DNA of 64,000 nucleotides from an uncultured Phycisphaerales bacterium (GCA_937927975.1 CALEZT010000291.1:1-64000), one strand, 5' to 3'. Shown: positions 33,922 to 43,620, counted from the stretch's first letter. The notes: generated by a model from the sequence alone, not told the origin. Made by a program: numbers and translations.

Positions 33922-34797
33922 ATGGCAGGTGAGCTGGTCGGAATCATCGGCGGCACAGGGCTGGGCGACGCGCTGGCCGCACAGTTGTCGCAAGTGGAGC
34001 GTCGCGAGATCGAGACGCCGTTCGGCAGAACGAGCGGGCCGATCCTCGTGGGCAGGATGGGCGATCGCAAGATCGCGTTTCTGAATCGTCACGGGCCCCG
34101 GCACACGCTCTCGCCCAGCCGGGTCCCGTACGCCGCGAACCTCTTCGCGCTCAAGTCCCTCGGGGTGCGCTCGGTTATCGCCAGCGGGGCCGTTGGTTCG
34201 TTGCAGGAGAAGATCGCGCCGGGCAACCTCGTCCTGGTCGACCAGTTCATCGACAAGACGTTCCGACGGAAGAACACGTTCTTCGACGATTTCGGCGCGG
34301 TCCACTGCGAGTTCGCCCGCCCGGTCTGCTCCCGTCTCAAGGAGACGCTGCTTCACGTCGCGACACCGCTGGACGTCACCATCCACACGAACGGGGTATA
34401 CGTCTGCATGGAAGGCCCCCAGTTCTCCACGCGAGCCGAGTCGTTGATGCATCGTCGTTGGGGAGGGGATGTGATCGGGATGACCGCGATGCCCGAGGCC
34501 AAGCTCGCTCGCGAGGCCCAGATGTGCTACGCTCTGATCGCGATGGCCAGCGATTACGATTGCTGGCGGCCCCACGAGAAGGACAAGACCAAGGAGACAT
34601 TGCTCGAAGAGATCCTGTCCAACCTCAAGACCGCCACGAACAACTGCCTGGCCCTGATCGAGGCGCTGCTGGCCAGCGACGAGACGCTGGTCTACGAGGA
34701 TTGCCCCTGCCGCAAGAGCCTGGAGCTGGCGGTCTGGACGAATCCGGCCGCCATCGATCCCCAGGAAAAACTCCGGCTGGCGGCTCTGTTCGAGTGA
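33922..34797 (+). CDS. MTA phosphorylase / purine nucleoside phosphorylase family
   Basis: Phosphorolysis of 5'-methylthioadenosine or a purine nucleoside, giving free base and sugar 1-phosphate; a step of purine or methionine salvage. It has 291 residues. Seen: GIIGGTGLGDAL with the phosphate-binding start, NRHGPRHTLSPSRVPYAANL (the RHG phosphate site), SVIASGAVGSLQEKIAPG, and the substrate segment CMEGPQFSTRAES followed by GMTAMPEAKLAREA. The DYDCW segment near residue 215 resembles MTAP. Whether MTA or inosine/guanosine is preferred cannot be decided. AAGGAGA lies upstream. A small lipoprotein gene follows after 27 bp. Confidence 0.9.
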   Translation: MAGELVGIIGGTGLGDALAAQLSQVERREIETPFGRTSGPILVGRMGDRKIAFLNRHGPRHTLSPSRVPYAANLFALKSLGVRSVIASGAVGSLQEKIAPGNLVLVDQFIDKTFRRKNTFFDDFGAVHCEFARPVCSRLKETLLHVATPLDVTIHTNGVYVCMEGPQFSTRAESLMHRRWGGDVIGMTAMPEAKLAREAQMCYALIAMASDYDCWRPHEKDKTKETLLEEILSNLKTATNNCLALIEALLASDETLVYEDCPCRKSLELAVWTNPAAIDPQEKLRLAALFE

Positions 34798-34824
34798 AGC
34801 AGGCAGATTCGAAAGGGCCGAGAA

Positions 34825-35199
34825 ATGACAGGCAGGATCTCCGTCGTTCTGATCGCGGTAGTCGGGATGTCTCTGGCAGGATGCGGACAGCCGCAACCGC
34901 AGGAGGCCCCCAACGAGAAACAGGCCCGACTCCTGGCGGCCCAGAGCGCCGACCTGCAAAAGGCGTTGGCCGCCAGGGACGCGGAGATCGCAACGCTCCG
35001 CCGCACGCACGCCCAGGACCTTCAGCAGCGGGATGCGGAATTGGCCCAGTGCAGGGCCCGCATTGAAGCCCTGCAAAGAGAGGTCGATAGAGGAATTGCC
35101 GAGCGGGTCGGCAGCCTGGCGACCGCGGTCATGGAAGACAACGCCAGGCTCCGCAGGGAAATCGAGCAACTCAAGAGGCAGGCCGAGCCAAAGAACTGA
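34825..35199 (+). CDS. Small coiled-coil lipoprotein
   Basis: Unknown function. It has 124 residues. The N-terminus has a lipoprotein signal with lipobox LAGC (Cys about 20). The rest is a long charged helix, ADLQKALAARDAEIATLRR then ALQREVDRGIAERV, typical of a coiled coil, ending REIEQLKRQAEPKN. It is likely anchored to a membrane and multimeric. It follows the phosphorylase gene closely and probably shares its transcript. Confidence 0.75.
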   Translation: MTGRISVVLIAVVGMSLAGCGQPQPQEAPNEKQARLLAAQSADLQKALAARDAEIATLRRTHAQDLQQRDAELAQCRARIEALQREVDRGIAERVGSLATAVMEDNARLRREIEQLKRQAEPKN

Positions 35200-35215
35200 G
35201 GACACGTCCCGTTCG

Positions 35216-35252
35216 TCCCATGGGTCCTATTCGTCCTATAGGACTCATGGGA
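35216..35252. repeat. ATGGGTCCTAT-type hairpin between convergent genes
   Basis: TCCCATGGGTCCTAT (35216-35230) and ATAGGACTCATGGGA (35238-35252) pair with a single mismatch around a 7-nt loop. Related half-motifs continue to 35270. It lies between the lipoprotein gene and the end of pyrG and may end both transcripts. A shorter relative lies at 10895-10914. Confidence 0.65.
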
Positions 35253-35286
35253 CAGATAGGACCAATAGGACGCACCCCGCCTCGTC

Positions 35287-37065
35287 TTACGCCTCCGCGT
35301 GGGCGCAGACCTTTTTCACCGCCTCCACCGAGCCCGGCAGGTCGTTGTCCAGGTGGTGCCTCTTCATCGCCGCCGCGACCAGGCCGACAAACATCGGCTG
35401 CGGCCGCAACGGTCGCGACGTCAGGCACGGATGCGCCTGCGTCCCCATGAAGAATGGATGGCTGGGCAACTCCAGGATCTGCATGATCGGCTGGTCGGGG
35501 GCCTTGCCCGAGAAGACCATGCCGTGCTTTTCCAGCGTCTCGATGTAGCGAGGATCGACCTCGTAGCGATGCCGGAACCGCATCCGCACACTGTTCTTGC
35601 GGCCGAAGAGGTCCCAGGCGATGGTCTTGGGCTCGATCTTGATGTCCCGGCCGCCCAGACGCATGTTGCCGCCGAGGCCTTCGATCTTCTTCTGCTCGGG
35701 CAGAATGTCGATCACCGGCTCGCTGCACTTGGCGTCGAGTTCCGTGCTGCCGGCGTCCTTGAGCCCGCAGACGTTCCGGGCGAAGTCGATCACCGCCATC
35801 TGGAACCCGAGGCACAGACCCAGGTAAGGCAGGTTGTTCTCGCGGGCATACTTCACGCAGGCGATCTTGCCCTCGGAGCCGCGGACGCCGAACCCGCCGG
35901 GGACGATGATGCCGTCCACGTCGGCCAGGTGCTTGGCCACGTTGGCGTCGGTGATGGCGGTCGTGTCGATCCACTTGATCTTGACGTCGCACCCCAGCGC
36001 GATGCCGGCGTGCTCCAGGGCGTTGATGATCGAAGCGTAGCTGTCGCGGACGGAGGTGTACTTGCCGGTGATGCCGATCGTCGTCTCGTACTTGGCGGTC
36101 CCGATCTTGTCGGTGAAGTCGCACCACTTGGCCCAGGCCTTGCGCTCGTATCGAAGGTTGATCCGGTCCTCGATCTTGAGCAGACGAAGGACCTCGAAAT
36201 CCAGGCCGTGCTCGCGGAGCATCGCAGGGATCGTGTAGATGCTCGTCGAATCGTGCAGGCTGATGACCCGCTCCAGCGGAACGTTGCTGTAGACGCTGAT
36301 CTTCTGGCGGGCCTTCTCGTTGACCGGGTTCGTCGCCCGACACACGATGATGTCCGGCTGAATCCCAAGCTGCATCACCTGCTTGATGCCAAGCTGGGCC
36401 GCCTTGGATTTCTGCTCGCCCAGGGCAGGCGGCTCCATGATATAGGTCAGCGCGACGAAGCAACTGCTGCCCGGGCCTTCTTCATAGGCCAGCTCGCGCA
36501 TCGCTTCGATGAAATAGGCGTTCTCCAGGTCGCCGACGGTGCCGCCGATCTCGACGAAGACGACGTCCGCCTTGCTGTCGGCGGCAAGCTGCCGAAGGCG
36601 CAGCTTCACTTCGCCGGTCACGTGGGGGATCATCTGCACGTCCCGGCCCAGGTAGTCGCCGTGCCGCTCCTTGCTCAGGACCGAACTGAAAATCTGCCCG
36701 CTGGTGGCGAAGTTGGCCCGACTCAGGTCCTGGTCGAGGATTCGCTCGTAGGTGCCCAGGTCCATGTCGGTCTCCATCCCGTCGTCCAGGACGAAGACCT
36801 CGCCGTGACGGAAGGGGTTCAGCGTGCCGGAATCGATGTTCAGATAGCCTTCCAGCTTGATCGGGGCCACCTTCAACCCCTTGTCCTGCAGGAGTTTGGC
36901 GAGGCACGAGGAGAAGATCCCCTTGCCCAGCCCGCTCATGACCGTGCCCATGACGAACACGTAGCGGGTCTTGCCCTTCTTGTAGTTCGTCGGCATCGGC
37001 GCGAAGAACTCGCTCTCGGTCGATGCATCGGTAATTTTCGTCAACAGGTCTCTGCTGTCAGTCAT
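35287..37065 (-). CDS. pyrG: CTP synthase
   Basis: Makes CTP from UTP, ATP and glutamine. It has 592 residues. The N-terminal synthase domain has SGLGKGIFSSCLAKLLQDKG, PIKLEGYLNIDSGTLNPFRHGEVFVLDDG, SVLSKERHGDYLG and VEIGGTVGDLENAYF. The C-terminal glutaminase domain has PGGFGVRGSEGKI and GLCLGFQMAV with nucleophile C418. Oddity: the His-Glu pair of the triad, normally HPE, reads HPC (H545-P546-C547), so the third triad residue is not acidic. An N-terminal extension of about 25 residues precedes KKGKTRYVFV. The start at 37065 is chosen because it lies beyond the repeat-derived open frame to 37380 and has GAGG upstream. It lies downstream of kdsB. Confidence 0.93.
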   Translation of the reverse strand: MTDSRDLLTKITDASTESEFFAPMPTNYKKGKTRYVFVMGTVMSGLGKGIFSSCLAKLLQDKGLKVAPIKLEGYLNIDSGTLNPFRHGEVFVLDDGMETDMDLGTYERILDQDLSRANFATSGQIFSSVLSKERHGDYLGRDVQMIPHVTGEVKLRLRQLAADSKADVVFVEIGGTVGDLENAYFIEAMRELAYEEGPGSSCFVALTYIMEPPALGEQKSKAAQLGIKQVMQLGIQPDIIVCRATNPVNEKARQKISVYSNVPLERVISLHDSTSIYTIPAMLREHGLDFEVLRLLKIEDRINLRYERKAWAKWCDFTDKIGTAKYETTIGITGKYTSVRDSYASIINALEHAGIALGCDVKIKWIDTTAITDANVAKHLADVDGIIVPGGFGVRGSEGKIACVKYARENNLPYLGLCLGFQMAVIDFARNVCGLKDAGSTELDAKCSEPVIDILPEQKKIEGLGGNMRLGGRDIKIEPKTIAWDLFGRKNSVRMRFRHRYEVDPRYIETLEKHGMVFSGKAPDQPIMQILELPSHPFFMGTQAHPCLTSRPLRPQPMFVGLVAAAMKRHHLDNDLPGSVEAVKKVCAHAEA

Positions 37066-37161
37066 CTGAGTCCCAACCTCAAAGTGCTCCATGTTCTGCA
37101 ATTCTATCCTATCGTCCGGTCGCCACGCTATTCGCTTATTCGAGTTTGTCAACCTGTGATT

Positions 37162-37212
37162 CCCTGGGGCTCCGCCCCAAACCCCGGCATTCTTCGCTTT
37201 TGGCCAATAGCA
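37162..37212 (-). repeat. GC-hairpin dispersed repeat
   Basis: Read on the minus strand: CTATTGGCCAAAAGCGAAGA, a G-run, then the hairpin GGGGCGGAGCCCC. It is one of a head-to-head pair with 37272-37324. Confidence 0.75.
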
Positions 37213-37271
37213 CGAAGCGGTGCCCCGTGACCCGTGATCCGGGCCGCTGCCCACGTGCGAAGCACGTCTAC

Positions 37272-37324
37272 CATGCTGCTGGCACAAAGCGGAAAATGCC
37301 AGGGGTCCGGGGACAGCGTCCCCG
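37272..37324 (+). repeat. GC-hairpin dispersed repeat
   Basis: Reads CATGCTGCTGGCACAAAGCG, AAAATGCC, then the hairpin GGGGACAGCGTCCCC. Its hairpin end points away from the partner copy at 37162-37212. Confidence 0.75.
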
Positions 37325-37380
37325 GTCGTGGGCTGTGATTTCGCCCACAGAATCCGCCTGTGCACGTACCTGCCCTGCAT

Positions 37381-38121
37381 TCAATGGCTTCTTCTCCATC
37401 GTTCCGCAAACGCGGCGTACTGCTCCGGCGTATCGATTCCTTCGCAGGTGTGCTCGACCTTGCCGACGAGGATCGTGTAGCCGTTCTCGATGGCCCGGAG
37501 TTGTTCGAGCTTCTCCAGCTTCTCCAGAGTCGTCTGCGGCAGCGAGGTGATCGTCAGGAGAAAGTCCCTGCGATAGGCGTAGATTCCAAGATGACGCAGG
37601 TACGAGCCCGCGTCGCCCACACCCGCGCGGTCCCTGTCGTAGGGGATGACCGAGCGGGAGAAGTAGATGGCCTTTCCGCCGGTTCCCACGACCACCTTCA
37701 CCACGTTCGGGTCGGCGATTTGTTCGGGGGCGGCAAAGGGCGCCGCCAGCGTGGCCATCTCGGCCTTGGGATTGTCCAGCATCATTTTTGCCAGGAGGTC
37801 GATGTGGCCGGGATCGATCCGCGGCTCGTCGCCCTGGACGTTGATCACAATATCTGCGTCGGACCGCCCGACCGCCTCCGCGATCCTATCCGTTCCGCTG
37901 TTATGTTTGGTCGAGGTCAGGACGCATTCGGCCCCGAACTCCTTGGCCGCCTGGACGATCTTCTCGTCGTCGGCCGCGATCACGACCCGCACAGGGAGCT
38001 TCGCCTTGCACGCCTGTTCCCACGTGTGCTGGATGAGGTACTTGCCGGTATCTTTGGCGAGAACCTTCGCGGGAAATCGTGTGGACGCATAGCGAGCAGG
38101 AATACAAACGACGATCTTCAC
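37381..38121 (-). CDS. kdsB: 3-deoxy-manno-octulosonate cytidylyltransferase
   Basis: Activates KDO with CTP to CMP-KDO for lipopolysaccharide core synthesis. It has 246 residues. Seen: VCIPARYASTRFPAKVLA (CTP-binding start), VRVVIAADDEKIV, GAECVLTSTKHNSGTDRIAEA and VINVQGDEPRIDPGHID (metal-binding DEP), then LGIYAYRRDFL. The start is GTG at 38121; no strong ribosome site is visible. It lies upstream of pyrG on the same strand; pyrG makes the CTP it uses, although 315 bp of repeats separate them. Confidence 0.94.
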   Translation of the reverse strand: MKIVVCIPARYASTRFPAKVLAKDTGKYLIQHTWEQACKAKLPVRVVIAADDEKIVQAAKEFGAECVLTSTKHNSGTDRIAEAVGRSDADIVINVQGDEPRIDPGHIDLLAKMMLDNPKAEMATLAAPFAAPEQIADPNVVKVVVGTGGKAIYFSRSVIPYDRDRAGVGDAGSYLRHLGIYAYRRDFLLTITSLPQTTLEKLEKLEQLRAIENGYTILVGKVEHTCEGIDTPEQYAAFAERWRRSH

Positions 38122-38337
38122 AGGATCTACTATTTACTATGGACGATCTACGATTTGTCGCCGACGACCGGGCGTCCCAATCTGCGCGTGCCCTGGACCC
38201 GGATCATGAATCACAAACAGTAAATCGTCGATGAACGGGTCTTTCCGTTGCGGCGACGTGCCCCAACTCTCAACAGCCGCTATCTTACGTCACGAAGCCG
38301 CCGCTGTCAACCGACTGTCGGGCGATTCCTGGCTCCC

Positions 38338-39747
38338 TCAGTTGGCCTGTTTCTGCTGCTGCGGCCTTCGTACGGGTCGGTCGCGAAGGGGCCAGTTCGG
38401 GTCCTCCGTGCGGGCGGTCCTCATCAACTCTTCGGCCCGTGCGACAAGTTCCGGTTTCCCGCCGGCGAGGTTCCTGCTCTCCCCGGGGTCGGCTTTCAGG
38501 TCGTACAGCTCGATCGGGGAGGACGGGCCGTTCCGAACGGCCTTCCAATCGTCGAAACGCACTGCCTGGAGCGACCCTTGCTCATGCAGTTCCCAGTAGA
38601 AGCAGTCCCGCTTGGGGGCCGGACCGCCCTTGAGGAACGAGACGAGCGAGAGCCCGTCCGGCTGGAAGCCTGCCGGCAGCCTGGCGCCGGCCAGTTCAAC
38701 CGCCGTCGGCAGGAAATCCCAGAACGCCCAGGGTTCTTCGCTGAAGCGCCCGGCCGGGATCTGGCCCGGCCAGCGGGCGATCGCCGCCTGTCGCAACGCC
38801 CCTTCGTACAGGCTGCGTTTGAAGCCGCGCAACCCGTTTCCCGCCTGGTTGAAATGCCGTCCAAGCTCCGAGGTGGGGGAGAAGGATGACCCATTGTCGC
38901 CTGCGACGAAGACCAGGGTGTTTTGGTCGATCCGCAGTTCTTTGAGCAGGTCCAGCAGTCGGCCGACGTCGCTGTCGAGCCGGGAGACCATGGCGGCGTA
39001 GTTTTTCTGCTGCGGCGTCCAGTCCGTCGCCGCGTATTGGCCTACGTCGTCGATTTCGAACCGCCCGTGCGGCAGAGTCACGGAATGGAACAAGAAGAAC
39101 GGCCGGTCCTTGTTCTGCCGCACCCAGTCGAGCACATCCTTGGCGATCAGGTCCTGGGCGTAGGTTTTGCCGACGGTCTTGCCATCGTTTCCGGGCAGGT
39201 CGAACCGCTGGTCGCCGCGGTAAAGGTACATCGGGAAGTAGGAATGGGCGTGCCGCTGGCAGTTGTAGCCGAAGAAATGGTCGAACCCGACCTTCAACGG
39301 GCTGCCGGGGGTGTCGAACATGCCCATGCCCCACTTGCCGATGCAGGCGGTAGCGTAGCCGGCATCTTTAAGAATCTGGGCGATGGTCACCGTCCCGGCC
39401 GGCAGGGGCATCTGGCCTTCCGGCTGGATCTCGCGGTTGGCCCGAATCGGGCAGTGGCCCGAGTGCAGGCCCGTAATCAGCGAGGACCGCGACGGGGCGC
39501 AGACGCTCGTGCCGCAGTAGGCTTGCAGGTAACGGGTGCCCTCGGCGGCCATCCGGTCCAGCCGGGGCGTCCTGATGAGCTTCTGCCCGTAGCAGCCCAG
39601 GTCCCCCTGCGCGAGGTCGTCGCTCAGGATGAAGATGATATTGGGTTTGGCAGTGCCGGCCGCCGCGAGGGTCCTGCCGATGCCGACAGCCGCCGCTCCG
39701 AATGCCAACCCCATGAAACTGCGACGCGATATCCCATTACCCATCAT
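38338..39747 (-). CDS. Tat-exported arylsulfatase-type sulfatase
   Basis: A formylglycine sulfatase of 469 residues acting outside the cytoplasm. A Tat signal ([18 protein letters not shown]) is followed by the metal-site [16 protein letters not shown] and the active-site [12 protein letters not shown]; the Cys of CAPSR is matured to formylglycine. GDNGSSFSP (metal ligands D and N) lies near residue 290. The C-terminus follows the usual [16 protein letters not shown] pattern. AAGGAGAAGG precedes the ATG at 39747. The ATG overlaps the TGA of the upstream sulfatase (ATGA), so the two are translationally coupled. The natural substrate is unknown. Confidence 0.93.
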   Translation of the reverse strand: MMGNGISRRSFMGLAFGAAAVGIGRTLAAAGTAKPNIIFILSDDLAQGDLGCYGQKLIRTPRLDRMAAEGTRYLQAYCGTSVCAPSRSSLITGLHSGHCPIRANREIQPEGQMPLPAGTVTIAQILKDAGYATACIGKWGMGMFDTPGSPLKVGFDHFFGYNCQRHAHSYFPMYLYRGDQRFDLPGNDGKTVGKTYAQDLIAKDVLDWVRQNKDRPFFLFHSVTLPHGRFEIDDVGQYAATDWTPQQKNYAAMVSRLDSDVGRLLDLLKELRIDQNTLVFVAGDNGSSFSPTSELGRHFNQAGNGLRGFKRSLYEGALRQAAIARWPGQIPAGRFSEEPWAFWDFLPTAVELAGARLPAGFQPDGLSLVSFLKGGPAPKRDCFYWELHEQGSLQAVRFDDWKAVRNGPSSPIELYDLKADPGESRNLAGGKPELVARAEELMRTARTEDPNWPLRDRPVRRPQQQKQAN

Positions 39748-41204
39748 ACCTTCTCCTTTGATTCGTTGGCTCGCAGCAGTGTGGCCAAGCCTGTTACGGT
39801 GTCGGCGTAAACCGGATCGTGGGCGAGGTTTTGCCATTCGCCCGGGTCGCGCTCGTGGTCGTACAACTCGATCCCCTCCTTGCCGTCGGCCCATTCGGTA
39901 TAGCGCCATCGCTCCGTGCGGACGCTTCGCCCCTGGACGCCCCGACCCCGGCTCACCTGCGTCCAGGCCGCCTGCTTCCAGGACCGGTCCGGGTCGTCCA
40001 GCAAGGGCACGAAGCTCCGTCCCGCCAGATTCGCGGGCGGTTTCAACCCCGCCAGATCGGCCAAGGTGGGGTACAGGTCCACGAACTCGACGAGTCGCGA
40101 ACAGGCCCGGCCTACCGCCTTCATGCCCGGCGCCCATACGATCAGCGGCGACCGGGCGGACAGTTCGAACAGAGTGTTCTTGTTCCACCAGCCGCGTTCC
40201 CCAAGCTGATAGCCGTGGTCGCCCAGCAGCACGACGACGGTGCTGTCCCACAGATCGAGGCGGTCCATGCAATTCAGCAGCTTGCCAAGCTGGGCATCCA
40301 TGAAGGACGTTCCGGCGTAGTAGGCCCGCTTGAACTCTCGGCGTTCACGGTTCGTGAACTTGTCAAATTCCGCCTTCCAGGCACTGCCGATAGCCTGGGG
40401 CAGATCCTCCTCTCGGTCGCCCGGGTCTTCGGTCAGCCGGATCGACTCAGGCGGATACAGGTCGAAGTACTTCTTGGGAGCGACAAAGGGATCGTGCGGC
40501 TTGTGAAATCCGACGGCCAGGAAGAAGGGCCGACCGTGCCGCTGCTCCAGAAACCGCACCGCCGCACGAGCGTTCTGACCGTCCGGCTGGTCCTCGTCGT
40601 CCCCCTCGGCCGCCAGCCAGCTACACCAGCGAACCTTGCCGCCCGTGAGATTGCGGCCTTCGCCCTGCCGACCCCGGACGGTCGCCTGGAAGACCTTTGC
40701 CTCATCGAACGACCGGCCACCATCCACGCCGACGACGTCCTGGCTGCCCACACCGCCGAAGACATGGAACGTCTTGCCATAGCTGGCGGCGAACCGGCCG
40801 CCTTCGCGGAACAACTGTGGCAGCGTCACCACATCGGGCATAGTCTTGCGGAAGTGAACCGTGTTGTCGAGGATCCCCGTCGTGTCCGGGCGTAGACCCG
40901 TCAGAAACGACGAGCGGCTGGGATTGCACACGGAGAACTGGCAGTACGCGCGGTCGAATCGCATCCCACGAGCGGCCAGGCGGTCGATGTTCGGCGTGCG
41001 GATCTCCGGCACCCCATAGCACCCCGCCTCATTTCGCCAATCATCGACGGTGATGAACAGGACGTTCGGAAGGGAACTTGGGCCCTTGTCGCCACGTGCG
41101 AGGGCTGCATGGGACAGACCCAGCCAGGCCGTCCCGGCCAGATGGAGAAAGCCCCTGCGTGACAGAGATCCGGTGCCGGGGCCAGGTGTCGAAGGCGTTG
41201 CCAT
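39744..41204 (-). CDS. Tat-exported iduronate-2-sulfatase-like sulfatase
   Basis: A sulfatase of 486 residues. A Tat signal ([17 protein letters not shown]) is followed by [16 protein letters not shown], active-site [14 protein letters not shown] and [18 protein letters not shown], the last typical of the iduronate-2-sulfatase/choline-sulfatase branch. The C-terminus reads [18 protein letters not shown] then [15 protein letters not shown] lies upstream of the ATG. It is the first gene of a coupled sulfatase pair: its TGA overlaps the next ATG by ATGA. The pair may remove sulfate at different positions of one glycan; that is inference. Confidence 0.93.
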   Translation of the reverse strand: MATPSTPGPGTGSLSRRGFLHLAGTAWLGLSHAALARGDKGPSSLPNVLFITVDDWRNEAGCYGVPEIRTPNIDRLAARGMRFDRAYCQFSVCNPSRSSFLTGLRPDTTGILDNTVHFRKTMPDVVTLPQLFREGGRFAASYGKTFHVFGGVGSQDVVGVDGGRSFDEAKVFQATVRGRQGEGRNLTGGKVRWCSWLAAEGDDEDQPDGQNARAAVRFLEQRHGRPFFLAVGFHKPHDPFVAPKKYFDLYPPESIRLTEDPGDREEDLPQAIGSAWKAEFDKFTNRERREFKRAYYAGTSFMDAQLGKLLNCMDRLDLWDSTVVVLLGDHGYQLGERGWWNKNTLFELSARSPLIVWAPGMKAVGRACSRLVEFVDLYPTLADLAGLKPPANLAGRSFVPLLDDPDRSWKQAAWTQVSRGRGVQGRSVRTERWRYTEWADGKEGIELYDHERDPGEWQNLAHDPVYADTVTGLATLLRANESKEKV

Positions 41205-41378
41205 GAGGTAGTCCTTAAGAAGGAGCCTGACGCCATGCGCATGTCACGATTTGCGTGACAACGACCTTCCTATCCTACTCTCGACGTCGCCCGGCGGCAA
41301 GCCTGTGCTCGTCGCGAACCGGGCCGGAGGGATTGCCCGCTCTATGAGGGGAATGACTGGCTGACTTGGCGCATAAAG

Positions 41379-41405
41379 AAGGCCCCGTCACGGGGACGGG
41401 GCCTT
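41379..41405 (-). terminator. Intrinsic terminator of the cold shock gene
   Basis: AAGGCCCCGTC and GACGGGGCCTT form an 11-bp stem with a 5-nt loop. On the minus strand it is followed by CTTTAT. It lies 25 bp after the cold shock stop. Confidence 0.8.
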
Positions 41406-41429
41406 GCGATTCTTACGCCTGATGCGTCC

Positions 41430-41633
41430 TTAGCAGGGGACGACATTCGTCGCGCAGGGGCCCTTCTTGCCCTGGCCGACGTTGAACTCCACCGTCTGAT
41501 TCTCGTCCAGCGAGGCGTAGCCCTGCGTCTTCACTTCCGAGTGATGGACGAACAGATCCTGCCCGCCGTCATCCGGAGTAATAAAGCCAAAACCCTTGCT
41601 CGCGTTGAACCACTTCACTTTACCTCTTGCCAC
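41430..41633 (-). CDS. Cold shock domain protein
   Basis: A single-domain RNA/DNA-binding chaperone of the CspA family, 67 residues. It has [15 protein letters not shown] with RNP1 (KGFGFI), DLFVHHSEV with RNP2, and a C-terminus [17 protein letters not shown]. The start is GTG, with AGGAG 8 nt upstream. The leader contains a small hairpin (AGGCC ... GGCCT at 41646-41662), which could take part in cold-dependent control; that is inference. Monocistronic with a strong terminator. Confidence 0.95.
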   Translation of the reverse strand: MARGKVKWFNASKGFGFITPDDGGQDLFVHHSEVKTQGYASLDENQTVEFNVGQGKKGPCATNVVPC

Positions 41634-41950
41634 TACTGTACTCCTGAGGCCAAATTCCGGCCTGCAAACAGACTATCCCTCTTCTTGTCGAACAAAGGGG
41701 TAAACTCCGAGGGAGGAAAGCGTACTCCTTAAACAATCTACTCATTCTATCGGTCCGCCGGGCCGGTGTCTACAAGAAATCCGTAAATAAAACAGGGCTC
41801 ATCCGGCCGTCGCGCCGTTTGGCGGTCCTGGCGCGACTTGAGAAGGCCGACGGAGCAGCCGACCCCCTTGCGTCGGACGGGTTCCCGAACTATTCTGGTG
41901 GCGACCGTGAAAAGCGTTTGGCACGACATTCGATTCGAAGGGCACAGAGC
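41634..41950. other. Divergent gap between cold shock gene and beta-propeller gene
   Basis: It contains the cold shock leader (41634-41720) and the upstream region of the plus-strand beta-propeller gene. The open frame from 41819 is not family-like. No other gene was seen. Confidence 0.5.
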
Positions 41951-43060
41951 ATGGTGTTGACGTCGATCATCCTGGTCGCGGCAATCGTTTCCGCGACCGC
42001 CCAGGAGGGGATTCCACAAAACGGTTCGTTGCAGCAGGTTTTCCTTTCGGTCTCGGTCGAAGGCGACGAAGCCGACTTCGACGCGGCGGCCGACGCCAAC
42101 GACGGCAAGACCAAACCGATCTCCGTCCCGCTGGCCAGGAACGCCCTCGACCTCAAGGCGATCCCCTTCAAGATCGTGCACGAGACCTACCGCCAGACCC
42201 AGGGCAAGCGCAACTGGGAGATCTTCATCCGCAACGCCGACGGATCGAACCCGGTCAACCTGACGAACACCCCCGACCTCGACGAGATGTATCCCCACGT
42301 CTCCCCCGACGGCACGAAGATCTGCTTCGTCGCCGACGAAGGCCGGGGGCGAAACCGCGTCCGCCACGTCTACTACATGAACCTCGACGGAACCGACCGC
42401 GTCCACGTCGCCGCCAACGGACGCGAGCCCTGCTGGTCCTTCGACGGCAAGAGCATCGCCTATCTCAAAGGCGAATACGAGCGCTACACCACCCGCGAGT
42501 ACGCCACCAGCGGCCTGACCTTCTACCACATCGACGAAAACTGGCATCAGCCGCACCAGAACACCGAACTGCACCATCTCTACGCGATCTGCTGGTCGCC
42601 CGACGCAAAGTGGTTCGTCGCCGCCGTCCAGGGCGGCATGGGCTACAGCGACACGATCGTCGCCTTCGAGGCCTTCGGCAGGCGGGTCTTCGACCTCGAA
42701 CGGTTCGGCGTCCGCGGCTGCCGGCCCGACCTCAACGCCGACGGGACCCGCATGGTCTGGGGCGAAACCGACTGGAACCTGCAAACCGCCGACATCGACC
42801 TCAAGTCCGACGAGCCCAAGGTCTCCAACGTCCGCGACATCCTGCGGGTCGCCCGCCAGTACAAGGTCTACCACGTGGACATCTCGCCCGACAGCAAGTA
42901 CATCGTCTTCAGTTACGGCCCCTTCTCCGGCGGCCAGCAGGTCGGCGGTCTGGCCGAGGGCTGGGACCTGTGCGTCTCCGACATGGACGGCAACTGGGTC
43001 CAGATCACCGACGACGACCTGCACAACAAGGAGCCCGACTGGGTGCCCGTGAAGAATTGA
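41951..43060 (+). CDS. Exported TolB/PD40-type beta-propeller protein (paralog 1)
   Basis: A 369-residue exported beta-propeller. From 41951 the N-terminus is a signal peptide (MVLTSIILVAAIVSATAQ); the longer frame from 41819 lacks family features. PD40/WD40-like blades repeat: NADGSNPVNLTNTPDLDEM, PHVSPDGTKICFVADEG, WSFDGKSIAYLKGEYERY, CWSPDAKWFVAAVQGGMG, ISPDSKYIVFSYGPFSGG, and a last blade ending HNKEPDWVPV. The function is unknown. TolB-like propellers bind proteins, and some relatives are oligogalacturonate lyases. A paralog with about half identical residues follows 560 bp later. Confidence 0.8.
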   Translation: MVLTSIILVAAIVSATAQEGIPQNGSLQQVFLSVSVEGDEADFDAAADANDGKTKPISVPLARNALDLKAIPFKIVHETYRQTQGKRNWEIFIRNADGSNPVNLTNTPDLDEMYPHVSPDGTKICFVADEGRGRNRVRHVYYMNLDGTDRVHVAANGREPCWSFDGKSIAYLKGEYERYTTREYATSGLTFYHIDENWHQPHQNTELHHLYAICWSPDAKWFVAAVQGGMGYSDTIVAFEAFGRRVFDLERFGVRGCRPDLNADGTRMVWGETDWNLQTADIDLKSDEPKVSNVRDILRVARQYKVYHVDISPDSKYIVFSYGPFSGGQQVGGLAEGWDLCVSDMDGNWVQITDDDLHNKEPDWVPVKN

Positions 43061-43620
43061 TTATCGATGATTGATTATTGATGATTGAAGAGGCCCGGAC
43101 CCGCCGAACCGCGGAGGCTCGCGACAGCGTGCCACGCCTGTTGTGCAGTCGAACCGCAGGACTCGCCCGCCGGCGACGGTTCTCAAGAACTTCAAGGGCT
43201 TCAAGAACCTCAACTCCTCAGAACGTGAGGTTCTTGAAGTTCTTGAGACTCGTGAAAGGCCCGCGATTCCCGCCTCAAACCAGCCGGACCGTGATGGTCT
43301 CGCTCCCCTACCCCGCCGGCACCCCTCAAAGCGATAAACGCGCCGCTCGGACCCGTCGAATCACCGCCGCGACGACAGAACCACAGGAACAGCCAGACTC
43401 CCTCAGAAGACCGTCAAGTCCGCCACGTGTTTCTGCTTGGCGGTGTTTGCGGTCTTGTGGCTGCCGCGGTCAGTTCTAGGGTGGGCTCTCAAGCCCGCGC
43501 GTGTCGTGCCTTTCTGAGAACGGATTCCCAAGGCGGTCCGCTTGCCCCGAACCCCGATCCTTGGTATCCTGTGCGACGTGCGGTAGGCAGTGCCCGTCCC
43601 TTGTTCTGGAGGAACAACAG
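43061..43620. other. Gap between beta-propeller paralogs
   Basis: No credible gene. It begins with tandem GATTATTGATGATTGA-like units (43057-43090), then a long hairpin (43182-43247) and GC-rich sequence with AAAGCGATAAACGCG (43329-43343), a motif also seen with changes at 16527-16545 and 49126-49141. Confidence 0.55.
43182..43247. repeat. Long hairpin with CTTCAAGAAC repeats
   Basis: The arm 43226-43247 is the reverse complement of CTCAAGAACTTCAAG + AACCTCA. The left arm (43182-43212) carries the same sequence with a 9-nt tandem addition (GGCTTCAAG). The stem is at least 15 bp on the outer part. Confidence 0.75.

Larger units (their letters stand above)
37066..37380. other. Gap between kdsB and pyrG with paired repeats
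   Basis: No gene. It holds two head-to-head copies of the GC-hairpin repeat (37162-37212 and 37272-37324) with GTGACCCGTGATCCG between them. Confidence 0.7.

Noticed and set aside
37066..37380. N-terminal extension of pyrG
   Set aside because: It translates the GC-hairpin repeats; CTP synthase homology begins well after 37065.
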